Shown piece by piece: positions 17,739-26,389 of a stretch of DNA of 64,000 nucleotides. The notes beneath the pieces were generated by a model. It did no database searches. It saw nothing but the letters and a program-made list of their open reading frames with translations, and had not been told where the DNA came from. Position 1 is the stretch's first letter; each line of letters begins with the position of its first letter. Source of the stretch: an uncultured Eubacteriaceae bacterium (GTDB lineage Bacteria > Bacillota > Clostridia > Eubacteriales > Eubacteriaceae); assembly GCA_945867155.1 (NCBI GenBank), contig CAMBHL010000001.1:248001-312000 (forward strand), given 5' to 3'. A program made the position numbers and the translations under genes.

Positions 17739-17762
17739 GAAAATCCTTTCTATTCAGGGCAC

Positions 17763-17789
17763 AAAAAAACGCCCTGAAAAATCAGGGCG
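17763..17789 (-). terminator. Terminator of the FMN riboswitch expression platform
   Basis: An 8-base-pair stem CGCCCTGA/TCAGGGCG is followed on the minus strand by seven T. It lies between the riboswitch aptamer and ribD, so FMN binding should favour it and stop transcription. Confidence 0.9.
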
Positions 17790-17812
17790 TCGAGCGACAT
17801 TTTATCGTTTCG

Positions 17813-17920
17813 ATCTTCTTCCATCCGGACTATAACCGTCGGTCCCGGAATTTCACCGGATCATGCCAAAAGGCTCGCGGACTTTACCGCCGATAGGGAA
17901 TTTCACCCAACCCTGAAGAT
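17813..17920 (-). promoter_or_regulatory. FMN riboswitch (RFN element)
   Basis: The minus strand carries the conserved RFN aptamer: a closing stem ATCTTC/GAAGAT, then GGTGAAATTCCC, GGCGGTAAA, CCGCGAGCC, GGTGAAATTCC, CCGACGG and TATAGTCCGGATG in order. This class is established as an FMN sensor controlling riboflavin genes by premature termination in Bacillota. Confidence 0.97.
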
Positions 17921-17978
17921 TGAAATATTTATTTTTTACAAGTAGAGTATAGGCCTTCTTTTTTTCTTTGTCAAGTTC

Positions 17979-19070
17979 TTAACGAAAAATTTCAAGGTAA
18001 CGGGGCGGCACCTGTTTCGTCAGCCAGATGCCGTTGGCCGATAAATAAAAAGAATAGCCATCTTCCGCCATCTGCGCGGTATTGATTTTAAAGACAACCG
18101 GCCTGCCGTGACGGCTGCCGACTTTTTTAGCCGTCTCCAGATCTTTTGACAGGTGAACGTAAAGACGCCCCATCGGTTTGAGGCCTTCTTGAAGAATCGC
18201 GCCGACAGATTTTTCTCCGGTTCCGTGCCACAGCACAGCTGGCGGCCGGCCCTGTTTGAGTTCCACGTCCACCGGAATCGAATGTCCCTGATTGGCGCGA
18301 ATCTTGGTGCGATCAGCGTTAAAAGCGTAGCGCTGTTTGGCATCCGTCCTCACAATTTTTTCAAGATAAGCCCGGTCAAAATCCCGGGTTTTGGACATAC
18401 CTGCGATCAATTCATTCACATCCGCCCAGCCGTGGCGGTCCAGCCTGATCCCGATTTTTTCCGGATGATGCCTGAGAATCAGACTTAAAAACTTGCTGTC
18501 CCGGGTCATTTGCTTGGCTGCGCTCGGCGGACGGAACCGCTGGGTGCGGCCTCGTTCGTCTACAGAAAATAAATCGACATAATGGATTTTGCCAGTATGG
18601 TCCTGTTTGGACCAAAACAGCGTCAGATGGGAGATCATCCCCTCTGCCGGATCGACATGAAGGGAAAACGGGTGCCGGCATTTCACCTTTCTCAAAATGG
18701 TCACATGGGCCTTAAAGGGCTTTTGGTCAAAGGTAAAGCCGGCGCGGTCCAGCGCTTTTCGAAGCTGCTTCACCAGACGGTCAAGTGCCGGCTGAGGCTT
18801 CGTGCCGATCCAGACCAGATCGCCAAAATGACCGCCTTCCGCCAGCTGAAGGGGAAAAGCCTTAAAACTCATCTTTTTGATTAATTTAACAATTTGGTCG
18901 ATTTCTTTTTCTTTGCAGTCTCCCAAAAAAGCCAAAGTCAAGTGAAGATTTTTCTGCGGCGTATACCTACCGGTCACCCCCTGCCGCTTTAAATCTTCCT
19001 GAGCCCGCGAAATGGCCCAGCATTGTCCATGGGTCAAATGCAGGCCAATAAACAGCCGCATGTTCTGCAT
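17979..19070 (-). CDS. Fusion: RNA 2',3'-cyclic phosphodiesterase (ThpR/LigT) + RNA 2'-phosphotransferase (KptA/Tpt1)
   Basis: The protein has 363 residues. Residues 1 to about 185 are a 2H phosphoesterase with both catalytic motifs, HLTL at 43-46 and HVTI at 122-125; such enzymes open RNA 2',3'-cyclic phosphates, leaving a 2'-phosphate. Residues 188-363 are a full KptA/Tpt1 domain, with LSLILRHHPEKIG, FNADRTKIRANQGHS, LWHGT and VHLSKD; it moves a 2'-phosphate from RNA onto NAD+. One chain therefore holds two reactions that could follow each other. No frameshift or stop separates the halves. It is the last gene of the long operon, 25 bases after a NudC-like Nudix gene. The cellular RNA target is unknown. 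Confidence 0.88.
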   Translation of the reverse strand: MQNMRLFIGLHLTHGQCWAISRAQEDLKRQGVTGRYTPQKNLHLTLAFLGDCKEKEIDQIVKLIKKMSFKAFPLQLAEGGHFGDLVWIGTKPQPALDRLVKQLRKALDRAGFTFDQKPFKAHVTILRKVKCRHPFSLHVDPAEGMISHLTLFWSKQDHTGKIHYVDLFSVDERGRTQRFRPPSAAKQMTRDSKFLSLILRHHPEKIGIRLDRHGWADVNELIAGMSKTRDFDRAYLEKIVRTDAKQRYAFNADRTKIRANQGHSIPVDVELKQGRPPAVLWHGTGEKSVGAILQEGLKPMGRLYVHLSKDLETAKKVGSRHGRPVVFKINTAQMAEDGYSFYLSANGIWLTKQVPPRYLEIFR

Positions 19071-19095
19071 TGAAGCATTTCCCCCTTTATCACAC

Positions 19096-19599
19096 TTAAA
19101 ACGGATAATGGCCGTCCAGATAACCGATCAAAAAATCCCGGGCCAGGCTGTGGGGTCGAATCGCCTGCCGCGCTTCTTCAATGGTAAACCACTGCCAGTC
19201 ATCGACTTCCCAATTCGGATTGGGAGCGCCTTTCACAATCGCCGTGAAATTGAGCATCAGCGTGTTGGTCGGTTTGAAGTAATGGGAATGGTTGAATTTC
19301 AGTTTTTTAACCTCAAGGCCCATTTCTTCGTTCACTTCCCGGCAGACCGTGTGTTCGGCGTCCTCTCCCTGGTTCACGTAGCCCGCCACGAGAATATAGC
19401 CGGGGCGCCCGTACTGACGGATCAACAGAATATGATCCCGTTTTTCATTCATCACAATCGTGCTGATGGCAGTACTAAAGACCGGAAATCGGTATGCCTT
19501 GCAGACCGGACAGTAAGGAATCATGCCTTCATCTTTCAAATACCGCTTGACTAAAGGGGCCCCGCACTGTATACAATGGGTCATTTCAGGAAAACTCAT
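19096..19599 (-). CDS. NudC-like zinc-ribbon Nudix hydrolase
   Basis: A 167-residue protein with a short zinc ribbon (CIQCG and CPVC) and an exact Nudix box, G-x5-E-x7-REVNEEMGL. The block HYFKPTNTLML sits where NudC enzymes carry SQPWPFPxSLM, so NADH pyrophosphatase or NAD-cap removal is plausible but not certain because that motif is degenerate. It lacks the N-terminal domain of E. coli NudC. It begins 6 bases after hydE and is followed by an NAD+-using RNA 2'-phosphotransferase fusion, which makes an RNA-end or NAD-related role attractive. Confidence 0.8.
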   Translation of the reverse strand: MSFPEMTHCIQCGAPLVKRYLKDEGMIPYCPVCKAYRFPVFSTAISTIVMNEKRDHILLIRQYGRPGYILVAGYVNQGEDAEHTVCREVNEEMGLEVKKLKFNHSHYFKPTNTLMLNFTAIVKGAPNPNWEVDDWQWFTIEEARQAIRPHSLARDFLIGYLDGHYPF

Positions 19600-19605
19600 T
19601 TTGCC

Positions 19606-20676
19606 TCACGCCTCTTTTCTCTTATCTTCTGCCTTGTAATCACCGCGGTCCACCACCACATGATAGCCCGTTTTTTCAACCCGCATGGCCATGCAGCGCC
19701 GGCATTCTGCGGCCTCATCCCCGGTGCAGATCTTGCCGTCGTACAGCAGGTACTTGCCTCTGACGGCTGTCGGCGAAAGGTTGGGCATCACCACATTGGC
19801 GCCGGCCAAAAGGCCTTTTTCCCGGCCAAAGGGATCAATGGTGCCCAGGGCAGTTGTTGCGGGCAGGAGCACGTGGGGATGCATCAGCCGGATGATCGCC
19901 AGAAGATGGAGGGTGTCGATGAGGGTGCCCGCCTCCTCTTGACCAAAAGGGGTATCCTTTTGGGGAATAAAGGGGCCGATGCCGATCATTTCCGGCTTCA
20001 GCACCTGCAGATACCGCAGATCGTCAACGAGGTCGTCGAGAGTCTGATCGGGAGAGCCAACCATCATGCCAGCGCCCACCTGGTAGCCGATGGCTTTCAG
20101 GATTTGCAGGCAGCGCTGACGGTGCCACCCTGAAAGTTCCGGCGGATGCAGTCTGCGGTAATGGCTGAGATTGGCCGTTTCATGGCGCAGCAGATAACGG
20201 TCGGCGCCAGCTTCGAAATAAGCGCGGTAGCTGGCTTCCGATTTTTCGCCGATAGAGAGCGTCACGGCGCAGTCCGGGTGCTGCGCTTTGATCTTTCGGA
20301 TCAGCCGGCAGATCTCCTTGTCCGAATACCTGAGATCTTCGCCGCCCTGGAGCACGAAGGTTCTGAAATCCAGATCGTATCCCCGGTCGCAGCAGTCCAG
20401 AATGGTCGCTTCATCCAGCCGGTAGCGTTCGATTTTGCAGTTGTCCCGTCGAATGCCGCAATAATAGCAGTTGTTTTTACAGAAGTTCGTAAATTCAATG
20501 AGTCCCCGCAGATAAACGGCTTTGCCATAGACGCGCTCCCGCACTTCTCTGGCACGAGCATACAAAATCTGTGCCTCGTCTTCTGTCAGAGTAGCCATCA
20601 GCGCTTTTAAATCCGCTCTGGGAAGATCCCCTGTCTTTGCCAGGCGCGCAATGCGTCTTTCATTCCCAGTGGCCAT
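19606..20676 (-). CDS. hydE: [FeFe]-hydrogenase maturation radical SAM protein HydE
   Basis: The 356-residue protein has the radical-SAM cluster motif CKNNCYYC (C66, C70, C73) and the family blocks TFVLQGGEDLRY, MMVGSPDQT and IGIGPFIPQKDTPF. A second cysteine set near the C-terminus (C-x7-C-x2-C in the ICTGDEAAECRRCM region) matches the accessory cluster of Thermotoga HydE. Known HydE acts on the Fe(CO)2(CN)-cysteine complex made by HydG while building the H-cluster. No hydG is present here; the neighbours are HypCDEF and nitrogenase-like genes. The start overlaps the hydF stop. Confidence 0.94.
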   Translation of the reverse strand: MATGNERRIARLAKTGDLPRADLKALMATLTEDEAQILYARAREVRERVYGKAVYLRGLIEFTNFCKNNCYYCGIRRDNCKIERYRLDEATILDCCDRGYDLDFRTFVLQGGEDLRYSDKEICRLIRKIKAQHPDCAVTLSIGEKSEASYRAYFEAGADRYLLRHETANLSHYRRLHPPELSGWHRQRCLQILKAIGYQVGAGMMVGSPDQTLDDLVDDLRYLQVLKPEMIGIGPFIPQKDTPFGQEEAGTLIDTLHLLAIIRLMHPHVLLPATTALGTIDPFGREKGLLAGANVVMPNLSPTAVRGKYLLYDGKICTGDEAAECRRCMAMRVEKTGYHVVVDRGDYKAEDKRKEA

Positions 20677-21853
20677 CCAATACCTCTAAACTTCTCGGCA
20701 GAATGCCGTTAATTTCAGCGATAACAGTCCCGTAGTTGGTAAAGGGAATCCCCTGGCGAACGGCTTCTTCCATGCGCGACCGGACTTCCCTAGCGTTCTG
20801 CATGCATCCTCCGCAGTGCACCACCAGAGCGTACCGCCTGAGATCTCCTGGAAAGCCCTTTCCTGAGGATGTTTCAAAAACGAGACTTTTGCCTGTTTTC
20901 TTCTCAATCCAATGGGGCAGTTTGACCGTGCCGATATCCTGACATTGACGGTGATGGGTGCAGCCTTCTGCCATTAAAATTTTATCGCCGTCCTGAAGGG
21001 CGTACAACTGCTTGACGCCTTGAACCGCTGTTTTTAAAAAGCCTTTATGGCGTGCCATCAGAATTGAAAAAGACGTGAGCTTGACCGCCGGCGGGACCAC
21101 TGAGGCGACTTTTTTGAAAGCCTGGGAATCCGTCACCACAAGGGCCGGCGCATGCGTTAAGGCTTCGAGCGTCTGGGGCAGTTCCGTTTCCCGGCAGCAG
21201 ATCCCCATGGCGCCGATGTCCAATAATTCACGAAGCACCTGCTGCTGGGGCAGAATCAAACGCCCCTTTGGTGCTGAGGCGTCGATGGGAATCACCAGCA
21301 CCACCACATCGCCGGTTTTGACCAAATCTTTAATAATCGGCTGTTCCTTAATCTGGGGATTCATAGAGGCGAGCTTGTCTTTGAGCTCACGAATATGCCA
21401 TCCGGTTTTGGCGGAAACTTCAATTTCGTTGGCTTTGAGGCTGCGGTTTCCTTCTGCGAGATCGGCCTTGTTGTAAACCACGAGATAAGGCAGATTTTTT
21501 GCTTTAAAGCGGCCGATGAGGTCCTGATCTTCGTCAGAAAGCCCTTTTTCGCCGTCGACGACCAATACAGCAATGTCGGTGCGTGCCATTTCCCGATAGC
21601 TTCGCGCGACCCGCTTTTCCCCGAGGTCGCCCACATCGTCTGTGCCCGGCGTGTCGACAATGAGCACCGGCCCCAAAGGCAGGATTTCCATTGCCTTTTC
21701 AACCGGGTCTGTCGTCGTACCGGCTTTTTCTGAAACCACGGCCAGATCCTGACCGGTGACCGCATTGACCACACTGGATTTTCCTGCATTGCGCTTGCCA
21801 AAAAATGTAATATGCAGCCGTTCCCCTACAGGGGTTTCATTTAATACTGCCAT
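20660..21853 (-). CDS. hydF: [FeFe]-hydrogenase maturation GTPase HydF
   Basis: A 397-residue three-domain protein. The GTPase domain (1 to about 170) has GKRNAGKSS, DTPGTDD and NKAD. A middle dimerisation domain follows. The C-terminal cluster-binding domain has C298-T-H300 and HCGGC (H346, C347, C350), the CxH...HCxxC pattern of HydF. Known HydF is the scaffold that loads the diiron unit into HydA. A GAAAGGA site precedes the ATG, and the gene overlaps the upstream component-1-like gene by 17 bases. Confidence 0.94.
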   Translation of the reverse strand: MAVLNETPVGERLHITFFGKRNAGKSSVVNAVTGQDLAVVSEKAGTTTDPVEKAMEILPLGPVLIVDTPGTDDVGDLGEKRVARSYREMARTDIAVLVVDGEKGLSDEDQDLIGRFKAKNLPYLVVYNKADLAEGNRSLKANEIEVSAKTGWHIRELKDKLASMNPQIKEQPIIKDLVKTGDVVVLVIPIDASAPKGRLILPQQQVLRELLDIGAMGICCRETELPQTLEALTHAPALVVTDSQAFKKVASVVPPAVKLTSFSILMARHKGFLKTAVQGVKQLYALQDGDKILMAEGCTHHRQCQDIGTVKLPHWIEKKTGKSLVFETSSGKGFPGDLRRYALVVHCGGCMQNAREVRSRMEEAVRQGIPFTNYGTVIAEINGILPRSLEVLDGHWE

Positions 21854-23009
21854 TTTCTGTCCTTTCTAATATTTTCTGATACGCGGAATCTTCAAACACA
21901 TTCTCTGCCTGATCGTAACCGATTCGCCCTGAAAAGGCGAAATGGTGGTAAGGAACCAATGCTGTGTCCCGATGCAAAAGGGTGTGATACAACGGATCTG
22001 CGACAACACAGTCAGCCCGATTGATTCTGTCTTCTATGGCCGACTCCCCATCGGTTCGGGAGGCCTTCGGACAAAGTGCTGCGGGACTTTCCGTCGGCAC
22101 CGTGATTTGAACGGCCTTCCCCTGATCGAGCGCCAGGGCAGCCCCTAAAGACGCGGCGCCAACCGCTTCTCCAACGACAGCTGTTTCTGGTTTTAAATTT
22201 GTTTTTGCCGATAATATCTCAGCATAGGGAATCCGGTTTTTGCCGTCTGCTTCACTTTGATTCATTGCATCAATAACCAGCGGCGCAAAACCGCCGACCG
22301 GGCATCCTGCCACGGCCGGAATGCCAAAACGCCGTTTCAAAATCTGCGCGGCCTCCCATCCCGTCGAGGACACCACCAGGCTGACTGCTGCAGAACCGGC
22401 CTGAAGGATTTCGTCCGGTTCGCAGTCCAAGGCCCAGTTGGACACCACCTGCCACCCAGAGGCTTCCAATTTTTGAATGAGAGAAGCCGCACTTCCAGGG
22501 GCATCAAAATCAAGGGGCGTCAGCCCCAGAATATTCACACTGTGGGGTTTCGTCTTGATCGGCTGAATCATCTCCTGCTCTGCCACCGCGGCAAAAGCCC
22601 CCGCTGCGCCGCTGACGTAATCGTGAAGCCCGTTCGTCTGGATATAAAAAACCGGAATATCGAGCTGATCTTCAATCATCGCGGCCAGCGCCTCAAAATC
22701 CGTCCCCGTGATGTAGGGAATCGGCGAATTGCATAAGGCGACAAACCGGGGATGAAGGCTCTGCGCCGCCTCGACGACGTCTGCCACGAATTTCTCGTCG
22801 TTGCCGACAATCGCGTCCATGTCGTTGAGGCCGGAGATGAAAATCAGGCTTTCCTGTTCATACCAGCGGATTTCATCGTGGGTGTTGTAGGTGGAGTTGC
22901 ATCCCGACGGGTCGTGGATGACGACCATGCCCCCCAATTCAAACAGGGCCGACGCGGCACCGGACACATCTCCGCTGTAGCACGGAATTTTGGTATATAC
23001 AGTTTTCAT
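21837..23009 (-). CDS. Nitrogenase component 1-like protein (second system, short subunit)
   Basis: A 390-residue protein of the NifD/NifK/NifE/NifN superfamily. I place the start at ATG 23009, which overlaps the stop of the preceding subunit gene (ATGA); a longer frame begins at 23123 inside that gene. Likely cluster ligands are C10 (KIPCYSGD) and C37 (PSGCNST). Blocks such as GLNDMDAIVGNDE, NSPIPYITGTDFEALA and GLTPLDFD match its paralog at 30014-31054, including C37 and the GTD motif. The canonical FeMo-cofactor Cys/His pair is not evident. It is predicted to pair with the 445-residue subunit as a reductase complex fed by the NifH-like ATPase. Confidence 0.82.
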   Translation of the reverse strand: MKTVYTKIPCYSGDVSGAASALFELGGMVVIHDPSGCNSTYNTHDEIRWYEQESLIFISGLNDMDAIVGNDEKFVADVVEAAQSLHPRFVALCNSPIPYITGTDFEALAAMIEDQLDIPVFYIQTNGLHDYVSGAAGAFAAVAEQEMIQPIKTKPHSVNILGLTPLDFDAPGSAASLIQKLEASGWQVVSNWALDCEPDEILQAGSAAVSLVVSSTGWEAAQILKRRFGIPAVAGCPVGGFAPLVIDAMNQSEADGKNRIPYAEILSAKTNLKPETAVVGEAVGAASLGAALALDQGKAVQITVPTESPAALCPKASRTDGESAIEDRINRADCVVADPLYHTLLHRDTALVPYHHFAFSGRIGYDQAENVFEDSAYQKILERTENGSIK

Positions 23010-24343
23010 AGGGTACACGCACACCCCCATCCTTTTTGGGTGATGACCGGCTTTACGGCCTTGGGGTGTGCGCAGGCATCCATCATGCTTTTCATGAGCC
23101 CGATCCAGGCGCCGTAGCCCCACAGCCCGCCGTTTTCGATCATCTGAACGAAAGTCGGGCTTTTTTCAAACCACGCCGCCCGCGGTCCAATCGCCAGAAC
23201 TTTTTCTTTCGGCTCGGGCCAGCGCCGCATCTCCGGCCGCAGGGTCGAACAGATTGTCAAATTGCCCGCATGTTCCTTAAGCCACAGATAATCTTCATGT
23301 TCCGCTTCTGAAAAGCCGTCGGCGTAAAGGCGCACCACGTTAAAGCCGTGGGCGGTAAGCATCCGGGCCAGACTCAAAGGCCTTAATACCCCGACAGTGT
23401 CAATGGCGATGGGCATCCCGCCGATCTGCGCTTTGGCGAACTGAACAGCTTCTTCCGCCTGCGCTTTCCGGGTTTCAAGCCAGGCCGCAAGATCCCAGCC
23501 ATAGAAATCCCCTAAGGCGTAAAGGGCCGGATCGATTTCATCTTCGTTCCAGAGGGCGTCCATAAAGAGACAGGGCCGTTTCAGACGCTTGGCCAGTCCC
23601 TCTGCTGCCAATTTTGAAAATGACGAGATGTAAAGTTCAAGTCCGGCTGCGCCGGTCTGTCGGTACGTTTCAAAATCCTGACATTTGCTGATTTCGTTGA
23701 GCTGGATGCCCCCGCGTTTAAACAAAGCCGTCAGATCGTTTTCGGCTGCGCCGGCAAGGGGCACGTCCATCCCGATGAGGTTGGCCTGGGATAGATCTTC
23801 TGGCAGATCGTACAAGGGACGGGTCATCTCAAGGCGCTCCCGTTCATCCGGCGTCGTGCCCCGCTTTTGCATGATGGGGTCCATCCAGCACTTCAGCCAG
23901 AAAATATCCGGGTATTTTTCTTCAAGGATTTCATAAACCTGATCCATGTCTGTCCCCATGAAATGGTGCAGACAGACCGGAAAAACCAGGACGGCTTTCG
24001 GATGGGTCTGCCATTTTTCAATGCAGTCTTCAATGCCCCGAAGGGTCACCTGGGTCAAGTCGCTGTCAAGGAGATCCTGGTCTTGCAAAAGTACCATCGC
24101 GAAACGGTCTGAAGCGGCCATTTCAGCCGCCGTCATCACCACGCCGCGCATACAGTTGTCGCCGCAGATATAGATCTGGCGGCTTTCCGGCAGCTGCATC
24201 CCAATGTGGACGATGTTCCAATGACTGTGCTCCGGCGTATTGTACTCCAGGCCCGGATTAAAAGGATTGGGAAATGCCGCCTGACTGATGGGAACCGCCG
24301 CCTTTGAAAAAATATCTGCTTTTCTGATTTGCTTTAACATCAT
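23006..24343 (-). CDS. Nitrogenase component 1-like protein (second system, long subunit)
   Basis: A 445-residue nitrogenase component-1 superfamily member. Candidate Fe-S ligands are C60 and C64 ([10 protein letters not shown]) and C124 ([14 protein letters not shown]). The FMGTDMD block is shared with its paralog at 31041-32363. The protein ends in an unusual cysteine-bearing tail, GWGCACTL. It starts by ATGA overlap with the NifH-like gene and stops by overlap with the short subunit. The pattern of few cysteines and no visible cofactor ligands is typical of nitrogenase-like rather than N2-fixing enzymes. Substrate unknown. Confidence 0.8.
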   Translation of the reverse strand: MMLKQIRKADIFSKAAVPISQAAFPNPFNPGLEYNTPEHSHWNIVHIGMQLPESRQIYICGDNCMRGVVMTAAEMAASDRFAMVLLQDQDLLDSDLTQVTLRGIEDCIEKWQTHPKAVLVFPVCLHHFMGTDMDQVYEILEEKYPDIFWLKCWMDPIMQKRGTTPDERERLEMTRPLYDLPEDLSQANLIGMDVPLAGAAENDLTALFKRGGIQLNEISKCQDFETYRQTGAAGLELYISSFSKLAAEGLAKRLKRPCLFMDALWNEDEIDPALYALGDFYGWDLAAWLETRKAQAEEAVQFAKAQIGGMPIAIDTVGVLRPLSLARMLTAHGFNVVRLYADGFSEAEHEDYLWLKEHAGNLTICSTLRPEMRRWPEPKEKVLAIGPRAAWFEKSPTFVQMIENGGLWGYGAWIGLMKSMMDACAHPKAVKPVITQKGWGCACTL

Positions 24344-25101
24344 TCAGCCCCGCATTCCCGTCTGTAAATCAGATCGGCCAGCTGCCGGTATTTTTCTGCC
24401 AAAGACGAAGTTTTCGCCATTCTCAAGACAATGTCGTGGGCCTGATCCGCTTTTTTAACCATCTCGTCATCGGGGAGCCTGCCAACAATGCTGCTGTTGA
24501 ACTGATCGGCCATATGGGCCGCCTGCGCAATGTCTTCTTCATTGTGATAACGGTTGACGATGAAGCCGCCAAGCCCTGCGTAATGGCGTTTTTTGAACCG
24601 GTCCACCGCCATGGCGATGTTCGCTGCCGCGTAAATCGACATGGCTTCGCCAGAAGTAAGAATATAAACGGTCTGGGCGTACTGCCGGCGCATCGGCATG
24701 GCAAAGCCGCCGCAGACCACATCCCCGAGCACGTCGTAAAGCACCACATCCGGAGAGAGTGCTTCGTACAAGCCCTTTTCTTTCAGCTTTTCGAGGGCTG
24801 AGATCACGCCGCGTCCGGCGCATCCCACGCCGGGAACCGGGCCGCCCGTTTCGGCGCAGTAAACGCCAATGTCGCTTTTGACGACAACATCCGACAGTTT
24901 GAAATCGTCGTTGTATTTCCGGCAGGTGTCCATCACCGTCGGAATCCGCCTGCCGTGGCACAAATTCAAAGTCGAATCCGCCTTGGGGTCGCAGCCGATC
25001 TGCACCACCCGGTGTCCCTGTTCAGCCAAAGCTGCGGCCAGATTGGAAACTGTGGTGGATTTGCCGATGCCCCCTTTTCCATAAAACGCAAGCTGAATCA
25101 T
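24340..25101 (-). CDS. NifH-like Fe-protein ATPase (second system)
   Basis: A 253-residue homolog of nitrogenase iron protein, BchL and CfbC. It has the P-loop GKGGIGKST at residues 8-16, the GCDPKADST switch, and the two cysteines that would hold a subunit-bridging [4Fe-4S] cluster, C94 (GVGCAGRG) and C130 (GDVVCGGF). It should pass electrons, driven by ATP, to the two component-1-like subunits encoded immediately downstream. It is shorter than true NifH at the C-terminus. The start overlaps the TM1266-family gene stop (ATGA). Divergence from the first-system copy suggests two separate complexes. Confidence 0.9.
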   Translation of the reverse strand: MIQLAFYGKGGIGKSTTVSNLAAALAEQGHRVVQIGCDPKADSTLNLCHGRRIPTVMDTCRKYNDDFKLSDVVVKSDIGVYCAETGGPVPGVGCAGRGVISALEKLKEKGLYEALSPDVVLYDVLGDVVCGGFAMPMRRQYAQTVYILTSGEAMSIYAAANIAMAVDRFKKRHYAGLGGFIVNRYHNEEDIAQAAHMADQFNSSIVGRLPDDEMVKKADQAHDIVLRMAKTSSLAEKYRQLADLIYRRECGAE

Positions 25102-25358
25102 GGCAGGTCCGTGATCACATCGGAATACGCCGTCTTGACGTTGATGCCTTCGAGCTGTCCCAAACTGCCAGACAGCGTCGAAATGACATTTTGAGGGGCG
25201 TCGACAGCCACGCTGATCAGATTGATTCCTTTTTTGGCATAGGGAATGCCCATCCGGCCGATAATATAATCTGACGCTTCGTGAAGCAGCGCATTCACTT
25301 TTTCAACCGATTCTTTATCGTGCACAATAATGGCGATGACAGCAACTCTGGTTTTCAT
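25098..25358 (-). CDS. TM1266-family small protein (putative [FeFe]-hydrogenase system regulator)
   Basis: An 86-residue protein starting [17 protein letters not shown], with [20 protein letters not shown] and a closing ACT/NikR-like beta pattern ([20 protein letters not shown]). It matches the family described as 'iron-only hydrogenase system putative regulator' (TM1266), which often lies beside hydE, hydF and hydG. Its ligand is not known and it has no DNA-binding domain. An AAAGGAG site precedes the ATG. It lies 17 bases after hypE and overlaps the second NifH-like gene, bridging the Hyp block and the second nitrogenase-like block. Confidence 0.8.
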   Translation of the reverse strand: MKTRVAVIAIIVHDKESVEKVNALLHEASDYIIGRMGIPYAKKGINLISVAVDAPQNVISTLSGSLGQLEGINVKTAYSDVITDLP

Positions 25359-25375
25359 CTTTTTCTCCTTTAAAT

Positions 25376-26389
25376 TTAACAAATCCGCGGCAGCAGTTCC
25401 GTTCCCGGTTCCGGCAAATAGGTCTGGGTGCCGATTTCGGTTTCCATGACAACCCGTTCCGGTTCCTCGGCGGTTACTTCGCCGATCTGGCAGATGCCCT
25501 GGGTATCCGGGAGGACAGCCAAGGCATCGATGACCGCCTGGGCTTCTTCCTGGGGAACGATCATCACCATCCGCCCTTCGCAGGCGAGGTACAGAGGTTC
25601 TAATCCCAGCATGCCGCAGACCCCGGCCACCGATGGGTCGACGGGAATGGCATCGGCTTTGAGGCGGATGCCTGTATGGCTTTGATGGGCGATTTCGTAC
25701 AGGACCGTCCCCACACCGCCCCGGGTCGCATCCCGAATGACGTGGAGATCCGGCGCCGCCTTGAGGGCCGCAGAAACAGGCTTCCAAAGGGGTGCGCAGT
25801 CGCTTTCCACCTGGGCATCAATGCCGTATTCGTCCCGGGACAGCAGGACCGCACAGCCGTGGCGTCCCACATCCCCGGTCACCAGCACCGCATCCCCGGG
25901 CGCTGCTTTTGCGCCGGACAGCGGATTTTGAGATACCACATCACCGACTCCTGTCGTCGTGATAAAGACCTGATCGGCCTGCCCCTTGCCGACAACTTTG
26001 GTGTCCCCGGCCACGAGGACAGCCCCGACTTTTTCAGCGGTTTCTGCCATCGACGCGGCGATCTGATCGAGTCTTTCCACTTCAAGTCCTTCTTCGATAA
26101 TAAACGAGCAGGTCAGATACAAAGGCTTCGCGCCCATGCACGACAAATCGTTCACCGTTCCGCAGATAGACAGTTCGCCAATATTGCCCCCCGGAAAAAA
26201 TGCCGGCGAAACCACAAAACCGTCCGTCGACATCGCGATCTGATGTTCCGGCCGCGGCAGGACGGCCGCATCATCTGCCGTCAGCAAAGTGTTTTTAAAA
26301 TGCCGTTCAAAAATCTGATGAATCAGCGCCGACGTCTGCTTACCGCCGGCACCGTGAGCCAAAGTAATCTGTTCAGGCAGTGTTTCCAT
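25376..26389 (-). CDS. hypE: Hydrogenase maturation protein HypE (carbamoyl dehydratase)
   Basis: A 337-residue protein of the PurM-like fold, with LAHGAGGKQTSALI at the N-terminus and GDVGRHGCAVL, RDATRGGVGTVLYEIA and the C-terminal PRIC tail. In known HypE the terminal cysteine receives a carbamoyl group from HypF and is dehydrated with ATP to a thiocyanate, the source of the cyanide ligands of [NiFe]-hydrogenase iron. The tail is intact, so activity is expected. The start overlaps the hypD stop by one base (TAATG). Confidence 0.96.
   Translation of the reverse strand: METLPEQITLAHGAGGKQTSALIHQIFERHFKNTLLTADDAAVLPRPEHQIAMSTDGFVVSPAFFPGGNIGELSICGTVNDLSCMGAKPLYLTCSFIIEEGLEVERLDQIAASMAETAEKVGAVLVAGDTKVVGKGQADQVFITTTGVGDVVSQNPLSGAKAAPGDAVLVTGDVGRHGCAVLLSRDEYGIDAQVESDCAPLWKPVSAALKAAPDLHVIRDATRGGVGTVLYEIAHQSHTGIRLKADAIPVDPSVAGVCGMLGLEPLYLACEGRMVMIVPQEEAQAVIDALAVLPDTQGICQIGEVTAEEPERVVMETEIGTQTYLPEPGTELLPRIC

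Noticed and set aside
23009-23123. Longer N-terminus for the short subunit of the second nitrogenase-like pair
   Set aside because: The extra 38 residues lie inside the preceding subunit gene, have no homology pattern and no ribosome site. The ATGA junction at 23009 fits the coupling seen throughout the operon.
25098-25787. A 229-residue reading frame spanning the end of hypE and the TM1266-type gene
   Set aside because: Its first 140 residues are out-of-frame hypE sequence of low-complexity Gly/Arg/Pro type. Only the last 86 residues, from ATG 25358 with a good ribosome site, form a real protein.
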